Source of the DNA: Lentinus brumalis
Taxonomy: Eukaryota > Basidiomycota > Agaricomycetes > Polyporales > Polyporaceae
DNA: 64,000 nucleotides
Direction: 5' to 3'
Assembly: GCA_001792895.1 (NCBI GenBank)
Contig: MARA01000001.1
Location: 2,418,001 to 2,482,000 of the forward strand
A program made the position numbers and the translations under genes. The notes under the pieces were generated by a model. It made no database searches and was not told where the DNA came from. It worked only from the letters and a program-made list of their open reading frames with translations. Position 1 is the stretch's first letter. Every line of letters begins with the position of its first letter. Below are positions 25,401 through 37,800 of the stretch, piece after piece.

Positions 25401-27890
25401 ACCATTGATAGTCTACGGGACAGCCCCAGCTACATGAAAGAAGCCGTGAACGACCTAAGCGAGCAGTGCCTCCGAGGCACAATGATGCCGGCTTCGGTAT
25501 GTCATACGTCCTCCTGGCTGGTAGGTATTGATCATCCGTACGAGCAGGGGCGCGCGGGATCGATAGACTTTCGAGGTGCATCGCGGGTCGTAAGCGACGA
25601 CGTGCTCGGCGAGAGCCAGCCTGGCCCGGCGGAGAATGTGACGCCGTCTTCTGCGGTGGGAGATCGCTCCCAGCACCGGAGACGAGGACAACGCAAGACC
25701 GGAATGGCTGCGGGCGTGCGGTGAGAGTTTGCGCCAGAGGCCGGTGGCACGGCGCTTCAACCAGGACGCCTGATCGAGATGCCAGATGGATCAGCAATAT
25801 CCAGATAAAGCATGCGAGTATCTTGGCTTGCGAGCATCCCAGCTGGCGAAAACCCATGTCCTCGTCCAGTTCGGCCCTGCTAATTGTTTCGGAGACTTGT
25901 AGTCACAGTAACTGCTCGGGTGCAGCGTCCCGGGTGCAACGGGATGACATTAGCGGTATTCCTGTCGATGTGGTGTGGGCATCTCGTATATGACCGTCTC
26001 TCGTGTTGGGAATCCAGCATTCAATATGCAGCGGGTGTGATGCGCGAGCAGGTATGTCTTACCGGTCCGTCAGTTACAAGGGGGCGGCACCCCGGGTCCG
26101 AATAGCTTTTGGGAGATCATCCCCTCAGACAGCCCGGGCTCGAACAGCAGAGCGGATGCATCCCATCACGGGCACACGAGCAATGCAATGGACGTCCTAC
26201 AGAGTAAGTCATCCTTTCCCGTACGGCACGGAGAGAAGACTGTACCAGGAGGGCGGCACGCTACCTGCCAAGTCACCGTGACAGGACCCGGGGAGCAGCA
26301 CGATCAGCTGCGGCACAAGTCGTATACGGATCGAAGGACGTACTTACGTGCGTCCATGGGCGAATGCCCCCTCGAGGCCACCACTGGAAGTGTGCGCGTA
26401 CCACACTCCCGCGTCCATATAGGAGGAGGCCGTAATCCCTCCCGCCTACCGGCACTACAATTGCGTTGGCGCATCTCCGCCCTCGCCGCCATTCGAAGAA
26501 GCTATTTGTATCTGGCGCCTGGAAGGTACTTCGCAGGCTTCGAGAGCGCTGGGAGTACCTGTGCGCGTGCATGCGTGCCGCACGTATGCGGATATGCCGC
26601 TCCCCGGGTAGTTGGCGAATCGGCGATAAGCATCTGTGCCGCAGCAGCTGACCGCCGCAGCCAGCTGGCAGCGGCGGTGACATCGCGTGTGTGGCACTCA
26701 TCTTGACTCGGATGCGTGACGAACCCTTAGATGATCCAGCTGAGGCTCTTCTGGCTTGGAATGCAGTCGGACATCCGTGCACACCGCAGTCTAGGCCGTG
26801 AGATCAGAGGCCCAAAGTACAATATCCGTCTTCGATGTGGGCGTAGGAGGATACAATGTGATATCAGAATGGGTCCGACGAGGGTCTCTGTGGGTGCAAT
26901 GCTCACCTCATTCGTATATTTCGTCCTCACGATAAGACGGAATAACTTGGGAGGCGCACGGGAGAAGAGTGAATATGACGGAGCCGAGTAAAGCAGCCTC
27001 GACGAAAAGGGGGCATCTGTTTGTCCTGGAGATGATCACGGGCAGGATGGCGAGGATCGGAGGCATTCGCAGGCTCGCTAAACCTGTCTTGGTGCCAGGG
27101 GTTGGGCACGAGCTCACGAATACCGACAGGGATCGGGTCAGAAAGCGAACAGAACAGGAAGCGCACTTGAGAACCTGTTGAAGAGCTCACTTCCGTGTTC
27201 TACATCGCCCTGGATGTGATGTAAGTCTCCTGAGGTTGTGAAATGGGGTTTCGGAGGTACGTACCTTACTGCGTGCAGACACTGCGTTGTCAGTACGAGT
27301 TTTGACCTTGACCAAGTGGCATTGTGTACGCAAGGGAAGATACTCACACCATGTCTTCTCCCGTGATCTTTGCTACCCGGTATCTGCCACCCTGCGCGGC
27401 TCCAGACAACGCGGAAAGAAGCCTGGTGAATATCGCCATGCAAAGAATCCACGTGAGAAGCGCGCATTGTTAGGAACATACCGAGACGTCAAGAGAACCC
27501 CTTGGAAACAAATACACATAACCATGCCTTGAGCGCGACCATACCGGAATCCCTGTGCTGCATGACAGGAGGCGGGGAGCGTCACGACTCTTTTATATAC
27601 GACGTTCCATATCATCTGGTCATGTCATTGTAGCCGGCGTCACGGAGACGAATAAGTCACCGAAGCGCACAACGAACGCATATCCAGAGTGGGAGGCGCA
27701 CTCTGTACAGCAACAGAATCAGCCAAGTCACGGTCAGCAGGAGTGTGATGGAACTTACAGACCAAGTCGATACCGACGGCCGCAATACATTGCGGGGGTT
27801 GACGTCAGTGACCGGATACAAAGCAGGCACGGGTACAATTCATAAGATTTCGCTTGCTTGCATGACATCTCCTTGTGGAGCCAACGTCAC
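19425..27890. other. Gene-poor stretch; no reliable gene models
   Basis: About 8.5 kb in which I could not assemble any gene with confidence. Notable frames: a 233-codon plus-strand frame at 22968-23669 rich in Arg/Pro/Thr without motifs; a hydrophobic minus-strand frame at 21601-21981 (LSWSTVTVFITHCC, VHVSVLVLALVAST) weakly reminiscent of basidiomycete multi-pass membrane proteins; and hydrophobic minus-strand segments near 27000 (ILAILPVIISRTN, ALLGSVIFTLLP). Near 27590 minus-strand TATATAAAAG precedes a possible start. Splicing two short exons there gives GVLLTSRLLSALSGAAQGG, but I could not extend it. The stretch may hold decayed membrane-protein genes or old transposon debris. Confidence 0.3.
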
Positions 27891-29351
27891 TTAGACCACT
27901 TCTACCATTATCTTTCCGCTGCTTGCACGATGTCAGAGTGACTCGCAACTGAGACCGAGAGGTCCAGTACCTGTTCTTGTCCGCCTCCATCTCACGATGG
28001 GCCTCCTGAATCTCCGTCCAAGGATAGACCTGGACAAGAAAAGTCAGAGAGCGATACCAGCGACAAGGGCAAACGCGCGGAGGTCACCTTGTGGATGTAG
28101 GTGCGAATGCGGCCGTTGCCAGAACTACCCGTTATGTGGTCGAGGGCCTCCTTCTTGAACCTGCGAAGTGTGTCAGCATCGGATGGAAATCGGAGCGAGC
28201 GAAGTGGACGGAACCTTGCGATAAGGTCCGCCTGGTAGTCCTCCGAGCGTGCACGCAAAGTGGACCCCTGGATCCTGAGGCGCTTGAAGAGGATGGGTGC
28301 GATGTTGAAGTTCGGAACCACAGCACCTGCACATTGCCGTGTCAGCGACGCTGCCGAGCTAGGAAAACACACGCACTCACCACTCAGCAAAGCCAGGAGA
28401 GTCATCCTTCCGTCGTAAGCGAGCGAGTCGATGTTCTTCTCCCAGTGCGACTGCCCGACGAAGTCGATGATGACGTCGACGCCCTTCCCGCCTGTGGCCT
28501 TCTTCACCTCGTCGGCAAAGTTCTGCGTCTTGTAGTTGACGGCGTGGGTGGCGCCGCTCGGAAGGCCGAGCAGCATGTCGAGCTTATCGCGGGTGGACGC
28601 CGTGGCCGTGACCGTGTTACTGAACAACGACGATCAGTCTGCAGAAGAGCACTGGTGTGGAGCACGGCAACTCACGCGCCATAGAATCGCGCCAACTGGA
28701 TGGCTGCGATGCCCACGCCGGACGCACCGGCGTGGACGAGGACGTCATCCCCTTCCTTGACCTCGGCCAGCACAACGAGAGCCTGGAATGCTGTTATGTG
28801 TGCTTAGCGTTTCACGAGTTCATAGTACTGAGAAGTCGAGACCATGACATACCCGTGAGGAAAACCTCCGGCAGACTGGCGGCCTCAACCCATGAGAGGT
28901 GAGCGGGCTTCTTGATAAGGTTCCTATGAGGCGCCAGGATGTACTCGGCGTATGCTCCCTATGATGATGAGAGACGGAACTGTCAGCGAAACCTGCGGAT
29001 TGTTGCGAGTAGGCTGCATCTTACGCCCATCGCGAGACCGAAGACTTCATCGCCTTCGTGCCACTCGGTCACGCCTTCCCCAGCTTGGACGACATGCCCG
29101 GAGAACTCGACGCCGAGGATGGTAGGTGCACCGGGCGGCATCGGATACTTGCCCTCGCGCTGGAGGATATCCATTCGGTTCAAACCGAACACTGCGACCT
29201 AATCATATCCATCAGTATACCATCGTAGCGATATCGCTCAAACGCTAACCTTCACGAGGACTTGGCCCGGCCCTGGAGAAGGCGTCTCAGCCTCGCCGAG
29301 ATAAAGGTTGTCCACAGGACCCTTTCCATCCTTGACGAGAATCGCCCTCAT
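27891..29351 (-). CDS. NAD(P)H:quinone oxidoreductase, zeta-crystallin/PIG3-like
   Basis: Zinc-free medium-chain dehydrogenase that reduces quinones with NADPH. ATG at 29351 gives [20 protein letters not shown]. Ordered exons show [30 protein letters not shown], the nucleotide-binding [29 protein letters not shown], and [17 protein letters not shown]. The final short exon, joined after EADKN by an intron of about 49 nt, supplies [10 protein letters not shown] ending at TAA 27891-27893, the family's usual GKIVV terminus. About seven introns. Length and motifs fit PIG3/TP53I3-type enzymes of about 335 residues. It is divergent from a possible plus-strand gene at 29621. Confidence 0.87.
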
Positions 29352-29620
29352 GTTCGTCAACGGTATAGTTCGCGAGGTGCTGGTGGTGGTCGGTGAAGTT
29401 CAGCAGGCCTCACATGGTTGTGCGAAGTGAATATAAAGGACGTCATTACTGAAGTTCAGCTTGGTAAGTCAGTTGTTACCGGTTCGGCCTTTTGCTTTGC
29501 CGAAGATATATAAGTGAACCAACTTCTGCTTTCAGACCGGTTGGGTGCTATTACTGAACCAATCAGTTCACTTCACCCCTACTAAGTACTACTAAATTCA
29601 CGACTTGACCAAGAATCACC
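29352..29620. promoter_or_regulatory. Divergent promoter region with TATA and CCAAT-like sites
   Basis: 270 bp upstream of the oxidoreductase. On the plus strand GATATATAAGT near 29508 precedes the ATG at 29621 by about 110 bp. GAACCAATCAG lies near 29560. The sequence holds short repeats of TTACTGAA and ACCGGTT. Confidence 0.4.
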
Positions 29621-29812
29621 ATGTCTTCATCTGGACTCACATCTCGCGCTCGCTATGACTTCTTGCAGGTACTCAATTGCTGCATAATGTGTCTTCAAGG
29701 CTGACGTCGGGCATTTCCTCGGGGTGTATGCGGTTTTTTGGGGTCGCCGTAAGTTGTCATGAAGCCTTCTTCGACAATCAGTGCATCCACAGTCAATGTA
29801 CGAGCAGCCTGA
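29621..29812 (+). CDS. Possible small gene (start plausible, splicing doubtful)
   Basis: A well-placed ATG (AATCACCATGTCTTC) about 110 bp after a TATA box opens MSSSGLTSRARYDFLQ. Splicing to the segment ADVGHFLGVYAVFWGR and on to LNVRAA gives a 38-residue product. However, the first intron would be only 31 nt, shorter than any other here. The true gene may be longer, with exons up to about 29940, or decayed. Family not recognised. Confidence 0.22.
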
Positions 29813-29939
29813 CTGGCAATGTTCGCATTTACACGGCCGAAGGTGAGTGCTGGTACTTGCTTTCGAGGCAGGGTCCTGGTCACATCAATGATTTCATGAC
29901 CTGTCGGGAGAGCTCTTCTCCCGTGCTCATGTAGCGACA

Positions 29940-30991
29940 TGGAGCATCGCTACCGTTCTCTCATGGTTCCGGGCTCTGCGCGCGATAAGTGCGATCATGG
30001 TGCGAAACATATGATGAAGATGTAGCGGCGCCTCTACTAACTGAATAGTAAGTCCTTCGACATAAGCTCGGGGCCGCTGATGCTGACAGACTGGATGTGC
30101 TTTGCAGAGCATCCCGGGTGGCAACGTCAGCATATCAAGCCCTAATTGTTTCAGCGCCCGCCGAGATGGCAACAACTTCGCAGCACCCGCCTCACCTGCG
30201 AACCTTACTAAACGAAGGCTTGGGCGAGATGTCTTCGACGGAAGGGGATGCTATCACCGAGCGCGAATGGAACTCATTTCAGCACGCAGCATCCCGGCCT
30301 GACAAAGGCAGGTCCTCTCCGAAGATATCACAACCTGCGTTCTTCTCCGTTGAACGCGGATGCCAACAATGCAGCTGCTAGGTACCCCACCCCGACTTCA
30401 TTATGATAACACAGCCCGCGCTGCTACACGCCGCCATCTCCGATCGGATGGGGACGCGTTCCGACATTGACCAGAGGCGAGGCAGGTTTCCAAGCCTCGA
30501 GGCCTTCCAAGAGACCAACACACGCCCAACGCAGATTGCCGCGCATGATTTTCATCCGGGTTTGGACCTCTCGACTTCGTGTGCGGCTCTCCTGACTGTC
30601 GGAACACAGGCCGCAGGCACTGCCCGGACATCTTCAGCGTGTGAGTACGGCACCATCTCTGCCCATGTGTCTGACCCTGCGCGCTGGCCGCCAAGGGTCC
30701 TTCTCATCTCTACGCGTCTCTTCAAAGCTTCTATTGACGTTGATTGCGCGGATACCTGTGCACAACGGGTTTGCGGAGAGATGCGCTGCCGCATTCGTCC
30801 CAGATATAAAGAGCCTACTGTCGCAGCGAACTCAACATTCCGTCCGCAGTGACATTCACCCCCGCTCGTTTGAGCGTACTCAACCTCACTCTTCCTCCAG
30901 GTGTCCCTCCCACAGAGTCATCTCCTCTCCAAATAGACTCTAATCTCATACACCTACCTTAATAACTACCTCACACCACCCTCATCACACC
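29940..30991. other. No supported gene; promoter elements near its right end
   Basis: Open frames at 30097-30381 and 30403-30852 show no motifs or coding character I trust. Near 30804 the plus strand reads AGATATAAAGAG, then CT-rich sequence with scattered CACC motifs up to 30991, resembling the TATA and leader of the small frame at 30992. Confidence 0.4.
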
Positions 30992-31114
30992 ATGTCGACC
31001 ACCGCGTTCACCACTCCCGCTTCCTTCTCGCAACCCGCGACGAAGCCCAAGCCATCGTCCACGCAGAATGTCATCCGGACGAACGCTGGCACCGTCGCAC
31101 CAGTCTTCTTCTGA
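30992..31114 (+). CDS. Small ORF, 40-residue peptide
   Basis: ATG in good context (CACACCATGTC) opens a 40-codon frame ending TGA at 31112-31114. It is preceded by a TATA-like site (about 30804) and a CT-rich leader, as in strongly expressed basidiomycete genes. The product is Ser/Thr/Pro-rich (AFTTPASFSQPATKPKPS) and ends APVFF. It has no signal peptide, no membrane segment and no CaaX box, so it is not a lipopeptide pheromone precursor. The transcript could equally be non-coding or have an undetected intron. Confidence 0.35.
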   Translation: MSTTAFTTPASFSQPATKPKPSSTQNVIRTNAGTVAPVFF

Positions 31115-32683
31115 GCGCCCTCCCCTCTCCTTGCGGGAGCGCGAGCCGAAGATCTCCGCGGAGCAGCGCGGCGCACCACATCACTCATTCCTGCCGCACC
31201 CAGCCGCACTATGCGCCATATGTGCATCCGGTCGACCTCCATTCGATGCGGCCCACACCGAATTATTCGTCTATCCTAAACGATACGCATAATCCGTGCC
31301 CAACCAGGCACCTCCCACCCCGTGGAGACCTTCCCCTCGTTCGTCGGGAGAACCATCTGGCACACCATGTGCTCTCTACGCTACCCTACTACGCGGTACA
31401 TCGTATCGCCCAGTAATGGCTCTTGTATTTATGTGAACCGAAGACGACCCGCACTACCTGTAGTATTACTGTATCCACTCTACCTGCCCTTCTGTAGTCC
31501 CCGCACCCCCTTTCGCTCCGGTAGATCTAAGTCCATACATGTAATCACTGTAATCTTCAGTACTTCCTCGATTTAAACTCGCGATCGGTTGTTTTGAAGC
31601 TTGTTCTGGTCTGGAATCCCAGGTAATCACACACACTTGTCCTGTCTTTCGGAGTGCGAACTTGTCTGTACTTATTTATATCGGGCGCTCCGGACCTGAA
31701 CCAATCTTTGAACGTTGAACCAGGGTCCTGTTACAAGCCTATCTACGTGGGCAGGACAGTCGACAGATGGCGTTGATTACTTATGATTGATACCCAGTAG
31801 GCGGACTTGCCCAGGACAAATGAGTACAGTAGATGCTACGGTGCGCAACAGCCGGATTTGCGGTCTACTTATCGGGGCGAATATCATGGACACGAGCGTC
31901 TGCAAGTCGAACCAGTTCCTCAATGAAACGTGACTATTAGTCCGCCTCCGTTCAAGTAACCACCAAGAGCTCTTCAACTGTTACTCTAGGAGCGAGCACC
32001 TTCGTGACTGACGAAGACTGGTTCAAATGAGACCAGCTGCAAGGCGGTTCATGATTTGGACATCGCCACAACTGCACTCGCCTTACTACGTATGCAACCG
32101 CGACGACAGGCCCGCTCATTTGCTCAAGTCAATATCTCGCGTGAAGGGTGTAACGTTCGGAGGGTCCGTGAATCCGAGCGGGTCAAGCTCAAGATCGCCC
32201 TCGGTTGATTGGACACACCAGCCTGAAGGCACACGATCAATTGACCCCGCGCTCCGTTCTAAGCAAGCTTCCGGAGTGCGAGGCGACCAGCATTTCACCT
32301 TCGGACGTCCACGCAAGCTAAGGATCGCGCCGACTGATGGGCGCCGCTGAGATCGCAGCTACGCATCGCAGCTAAGCGTGAATAGGAAAGCTAAAAACTA
32401 TGTACGACTCGGAGTACTCACGCGCGCTCTGTGATGTGTAAGAAGCGACCGATGACTCGACTGCAGTCCGCCAGCCTTGACAAGTTGACGCCTCGTTGTC
32501 ATCGACGGCATAACTCCCACGGAGACGGGCAAGCAGATGTCCGAGGTTCGAGATTTGTTGAAAGACACGGGCTCTGACTAAACTGACAACGGCGCCCGAC
32601 AGCAGTCACGGTTGCGCTGTAGGCACACGTACTTGAGTAGGTAGCAGTTTCACAGGACAGCATGATGACTTACTAAGGCGCGC
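31115..32683. other. Intergenic, no gene seen
   Basis: 1.57 kb between the small ORF and the 3' end of the F-box gene. Only short uninformative frames; no repeat or RNA gene recognised. Confidence 0.45.
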
Positions 32684-34574
32684 TCACCGAGCGTAATCTT
32701 TGTTTTGGAAGTAGTCCCAGTCAGGCCAATTGCCCTTGTCTGGGCACTCGGGATCTTCTCGCCACTCCTCCGGAGGTAGCAGATCTAGACGAGTACGCAC
32801 GGTCAGGCCGTCGACGTGCTCCTGCAGCGCAAGCGCGTGAGCGCGCAGAGGTTCCGCACAGCCGATGGCGAGCCGTCGCAGGCGAAGGCTCCTGCCCGGC
32901 TGGGCGCGTGACTGGACAATCTGGCGGATGCTTTCAAATTGCTCGGTGTCTTTGCAGTTCTCAACGCATAGTGCGGACAATTGTGGACAGATGACCGACC
33001 CATCTTCCTTAGCACTGAGGGTGACTGCAAGATCTGCGATACGAGTGCGCTCGTGGAAGAGTATGCCGAGCATTGTCAATGATGGCAGAGCGCGGAGGAC
33101 AGGGAGCGAGAGAACAAATGAAGTGGGATGGCGGACAGCCCATAGGACGGCCACGTTGCCGAAGAGGGGGTTCCCGGTGAAAGCATCCGTGGCGGCGGCG
33201 CCGAGAGCGGTCCTCGAAGTGGAGGGTGGCGCAGCAATGCTGAGGAAGAGGCCACACTTCGTATCGGGATCGGAGAGCTCGATGTTGAATTCGGTCGTCC
33301 TCCCTTGGATGATGGGACTCGTAGACCCAGAAAATACGCCCAGTCGCGTCAAGCGGTCAGCGGATAACTGATGGCAGATCGGCAGTTGCGGCAGCTTAGA
33401 GAGCTCGTTGAGGGTGACGTTGTCCAGCCGCACAAGGCACGTGGATGGGATCTCTATGTAAGAGAGCAACCAGCAGGACGACTGAATGAGCAGGGAAATG
33501 CGGCGAAGGTGCGGAAGCGTGACGATCTGTTGCTGTTCCGAAGTTGCGGGTAGTTGCGCGATCTCGCGGACAGACCGGAGGCACACTTCTTGCAGCTTGG
33601 GACAACAATGTAGCAGTTCCAAGAGATGGGGGAGGGAGGGAGTTCCTTGGATGTCGTATAGCATCAGATGTGTCAAGTTGGGGAAGCTGTCCAGGGGGAC
33701 GATTCTGGCATTATGAATGACAAGTTCCCGCAAATCCGGTGCTTGGCCGTTGAACAGAGGGAACGAATGTTCTGGGATAGCTCCACGAGGCCAATAGCGC
33801 AGTTCGAGCGTGCAAGACAGTAGGTCAGGGGCTACCACCGCTAGCAGATCTCGCGGCTCGCGACGTCGAGTCCAATTCTCATTGATGTCGAGCATGAGGA
33901 GATGTCGTATACGTGAGGGCTGGTCCCTGAACAGTTCTGCGGTCGTCTCTGCATCCCCGTTTACTTTGACCCTAAGTGGGTTGCTTCGCGACAAGCGGAT
34001 GTACCGGTTGTAAGGCGTCCGGTCCTTCCCGCCGCATACGATACCCGACCAAAGGGATGGTGTGGATAGCGCGACATCTCTCCAATGCTTGCACACTTCG
34101 GTGAGAAGGATGGACGCGCGGGCCGATGGTATCTTGAACGGCCGGAAGTATGCGGGTCCGTGACGGACCTCGTCCGTCGCGTATGCGAAGAAGATGTAGC
34201 CCAGTAGCTCAGGAGGAAGGCTGTTGATTTGCGTAGCGGAGTTGAGGAGGACACCTATGGCAGCCTTCGTGGCGGCCGAGGCTTCAGAGAGCTCTTTCAG
34301 CTGTGTCGGGAGTAATAGATATCAGTGATACGCAGCCGGTAGCATGCCCAAAAGTCTTACTTTGTCGATAAATCCCGAGTTAGCAGAATCCGATCTAGGA
34401 GCCGCATCAGCCGGAGACTCCAAGTCTACAGGGCATGCTTACCTTTGATACTTTAGAGCAGGTAATTCCCGCACTCGATGCAACGCATCACGCATGATGA
34501 CCAGGATCTCTTGTGCATTACTGTCGACGACGTCGTCGCGTACAGATGCTGTCGGGAAGCCACCGCTGGACATT
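32684..34574 (-). CDS. F-box protein with LRR-like tail
   Basis: F-box protein, presumed SCF substrate adaptor. ATG at 34574 (MSSGGFPTASVRDDVV). Two introns (48 and about 60 nt) join ALKYQ, RSDSANSGFIDK and LKELSEASAATK into a helical N-terminus. The F-box reads INSLPPELLGYIFFAYA, then ILLTEVCKHWRDVALSTPSLWS. A single large exon of more than 470 codons follows, with LRR-like strands (LRELVIHNARIV, LTHLMLYDIQG, LRRISLLIQSS, LRRLAIGC) and an acidic C-terminus ending NKDYAR at 32684. No stops or shifts, so it looks functional. It lies 300 bp downstream of the M64 gene on the same strand. Confidence 0.8.
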
Positions 34575-34870
34575 GAATATGGCTCTGCAGATGGAGACAG
34601 CGCGGGCGGTAATGTTCTGGTAATGATGACCGCGGTTCTGTCGTCCTACATTCAGCGTGGTTAGCGACAAGTCGCAACTTGAACAGCTCCGAACTTGGAA
34701 GGGGGCGTTGGGTTGAGACGGCGCTTCGGCTGCGGGCGGCAGTGTGTCGGACCTTCAAACCATGCCCATGCAGACAAAGCGGCGATGTAGAACTGAGTTC
34801 GAACGTACGCATAAACCACATCCAACGAGCGGGTTTGATTATCATACCCAAGTCCCAACGAGGCCACTCC
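34575..34870. other. Short spacer between two minus-strand genes
   Basis: Just under 300 bp separating the M64 stop codon (34871) from the F-box start (34574). It must contain the M64 terminator and the F-box promoter; no specific element is clear. Confidence 0.4.
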
Positions 34871-37800
34871 TCAAGAACGTCCACACGGCGTCATGGCGAC
34901 ATATGCCACCTCGCTCTCCAACAACCCATCCGCATCCACCCGCACCTCCTCCGTCCAATACCGCACCTTCGCAGCATAACTCCCAAACGCATCTCCCGCA
35001 TCGGTCACGCTCGTCTGATTCTTCCACTCCGATACCTCGACCCCGTCCCGTACCCACGTAACCTCGTAGCTCTCGTCCACGTCCACCGGCTGCTCGCGCA
35101 GGTGTGCGAGCGGGACGAGCTTCAGATCGAGCGTGCGCTCTCCAGAAGCGGAGCACCCGACGGCGAGGCTGTCGATGAGCGTGACGCGCCGCAGGAGCGC
35201 GTGCCAGAGCCCCTCGGTGCATGCCTTGCAGAAGTTGGCCGTGGTGACGATGCGCATGAGGCAGTCTTCGTTGGTTGGGCGATAGGTGGTCTCGTTCGTC
35301 TCGGAAAATCTGGGGTTCTGGTCAATGTTCACGGTCAGGCAGATTGCCGGAAGGCGTACTCACGTTGGGTAGAGGCTGTAATGCCCAGGAGTCGAGACGA
35401 ATCTGTCATCGTATGTCAGCGTTTTCATCCGGGAATTCGGCCATGAGCCATGCGGCACTCACTCGCTCTCATCTCCGAACTCGAGGATCTCAACACTACA
35501 CAGCTGCGCCTCACCCTCCCTATTCTTGTTCTTCAGCAAGAACTTGACCTCGTGCTCCCCGCCCTTCAACGTCTTGTTGATCTTGATGTCGTAATGCCAC
35601 CGGTCGACGCCAATATCCCCTCGGGGCACCCACCCGAGGTCCTTCCCGTCCAGCTCGACGATCAAATCCTTGGCGTCCGGGATGCCTGAGAGCGAGAACC
35701 GGACAATGTGCCAGGCGTACGTCCCGGAGGAGTTGAACTTCGTCGACCATGCCGCAGAGGTGTTCAGCATTGTCCATGCGTAGTCTTGCAGCGGCATCAC
35801 CGACCGCTCGACGCGAGCTGCCTTGGGGGCGACTGCGTGCTCGTGCTCGTGGTGATTGTGGTCCGACGAATTGGTCAGCCAGTGCGCCCAGGGTACCTTG
35901 TCGAGCGTAGTGTCGTTCGCCGCGTTCACACCGAAATAGGCGTAGCCGCCGTCGTACTCCTCGCCAACGTCGATAATCGAGTGCCCAAGCTCATGTCTGC
36001 AAAACATCAGGACGTGTCGAGAGAGCTGGACCTAGACGGCCTACCTGAGGACCAGCGGGCCGTTTGCCAGAGAAGGTGTGATGACTCTGTCGCGAGGTGA
36101 ACGTTAAGGGCCCATAGAAAAATGCAGAGACGAAACGCAAGGACGCTTACGTGAACTCTCCACCCAAACCTGGGGCACAAAAAGTCCTCTGTCAGTCCTT
36201 CGAGTTCATCACATCGAAGCGGCTTCATACTCGCCTCCATATAGCGGATCGTTTCCTGCGAATAGTTTGGGAGTAAGCAGTAGGCCCACTTGACGTTAAT
36301 CTCCCACCCGGTTTTCGTGGCCTTTCAAACTCCGCTCAGGCCCATCATCCCGCCGCACAGCCACCTCGTCCCGGGCCTCCGGAGCCCAGACCAGGGCCTG
36401 GCGCCTATCAACTCCGGCGTTGTTCCGGGCCAATGACCCTGCCTCAATAAGTATGTTACTTATCGCTATTAGTAGCACTCGAATACAGTTGTTACTTATC
36501 CTTTACTATCCCGTTTTACGGTCCACCTTGAACACACCCTCCCCGGAAAGACGGAAGGACTTGGATCACGGAAGCAAATTGTACAGATGTTGTGAAGTCT
36601 TCAAGCGCTTGTCGTCGCTATCACTTGCCCTCTACGCACTCACGTAAAGTTCTGCTTCTGCCGGTCCCGGGGCGCCCACCATCCGCATGTCCAAGGTCTG
36701 CTCGGCGTGCCATGCCGAGAAGCCCTTGAACTTGTTCTCCATTCGCAAGAAGGACTCCGATGGCGGAAGGAAAGGCGAACACACAGCCAAGTGTACCGAG
36801 TGCATGCAAAAAGAGAATGCGCGAAACCAGCGGAAGACCGCCCAGAAGCGCAAACTCCAGGCGGAAGAGGCTGATGGTCAAGACGTCGAAGATCACGCCC
36901 ATGAGAACACGTTGGACGCCATCAGCTTTCCGGTGTTCCTCACGACACTCGCGGCGGCCAAGGACGGACCGATGAACATTAAGGCCCGGGTTCACGCGCC
37001 GGAAGCGGGCTCCCTGGACTCCGAGGAGAAGGCGCGTGCATGTCGCATAGCCGAGATCCTCGAAACTCACCTATTGTGGCACTGGACGTGAGTATCTCCG
37101 TGCCTGTCATGTTGTGCTGATACGATACCTCCTACAGCTTTGAACGCAAGAAGGTGCGCCGTCGTGCTGGGGACATTGAGTTTGCTTTCAGCTGCGCTCA
37201 GTCGGACAGCCGTGAGCATAAGGCCAAAGTTCCGAAAGGTGACAAGGCTCGCACGACTCGCCGCATGGATCGCTTCGCGTGCTGCGGGTGGGTATATGTC
37301 ATGGTCAAGAAGGACTCGCACGATGTCATCATCAAGGTGAAACATGATAGCCACCACCTGGCATATCTCGACCTCGAACTTCCTGATCGGTGGAAGGACT
37401 ACATCAAGAGACAGGCGAGTACGCAGACCCCCGGTCAGGTGAGAGTCGACACCTCCTCATGTACCAGTACACATCAAAGTACGAACCTCACGCAACGCAC
37501 TCACACTGCTTCAGATCTGGGCGCATATTGTGCGCAAGGAGACGGAAGGGAAAGCGGTGGACGAAGTCGAGATACCGTTCCAGGCAAAAGCGGTATACTA
37601 TTACTGGCATATAGTCAGCCGCGACGAGTGGAAGCTCGATCCTGATCCACTCGAGTCCGCGCGCAAATATTTAGAGATCAATAGCTCTGAGCATCACGTC
37701 GCTTTGCTTGATGTCCCCGCTGCGCCAGGAACACGAGTTCTCGCCTTTCAAGTGACCGACTTTGTGCGCGTCTGGGGCCCAAGAACTCAGGAACTTGCCA

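Noticed and set aside
30992..31114. Mating pheromone precursor
   Set aside because: The peptide ends APVFF without a CaaX cysteine, and no pheromone receptor or homeodomain mating gene is in the window.
34679..35446. 255-codon plus-strand frame
   Set aside because: Antisense to the 3' exons of the M64 peptidase gene; no motif of its own.
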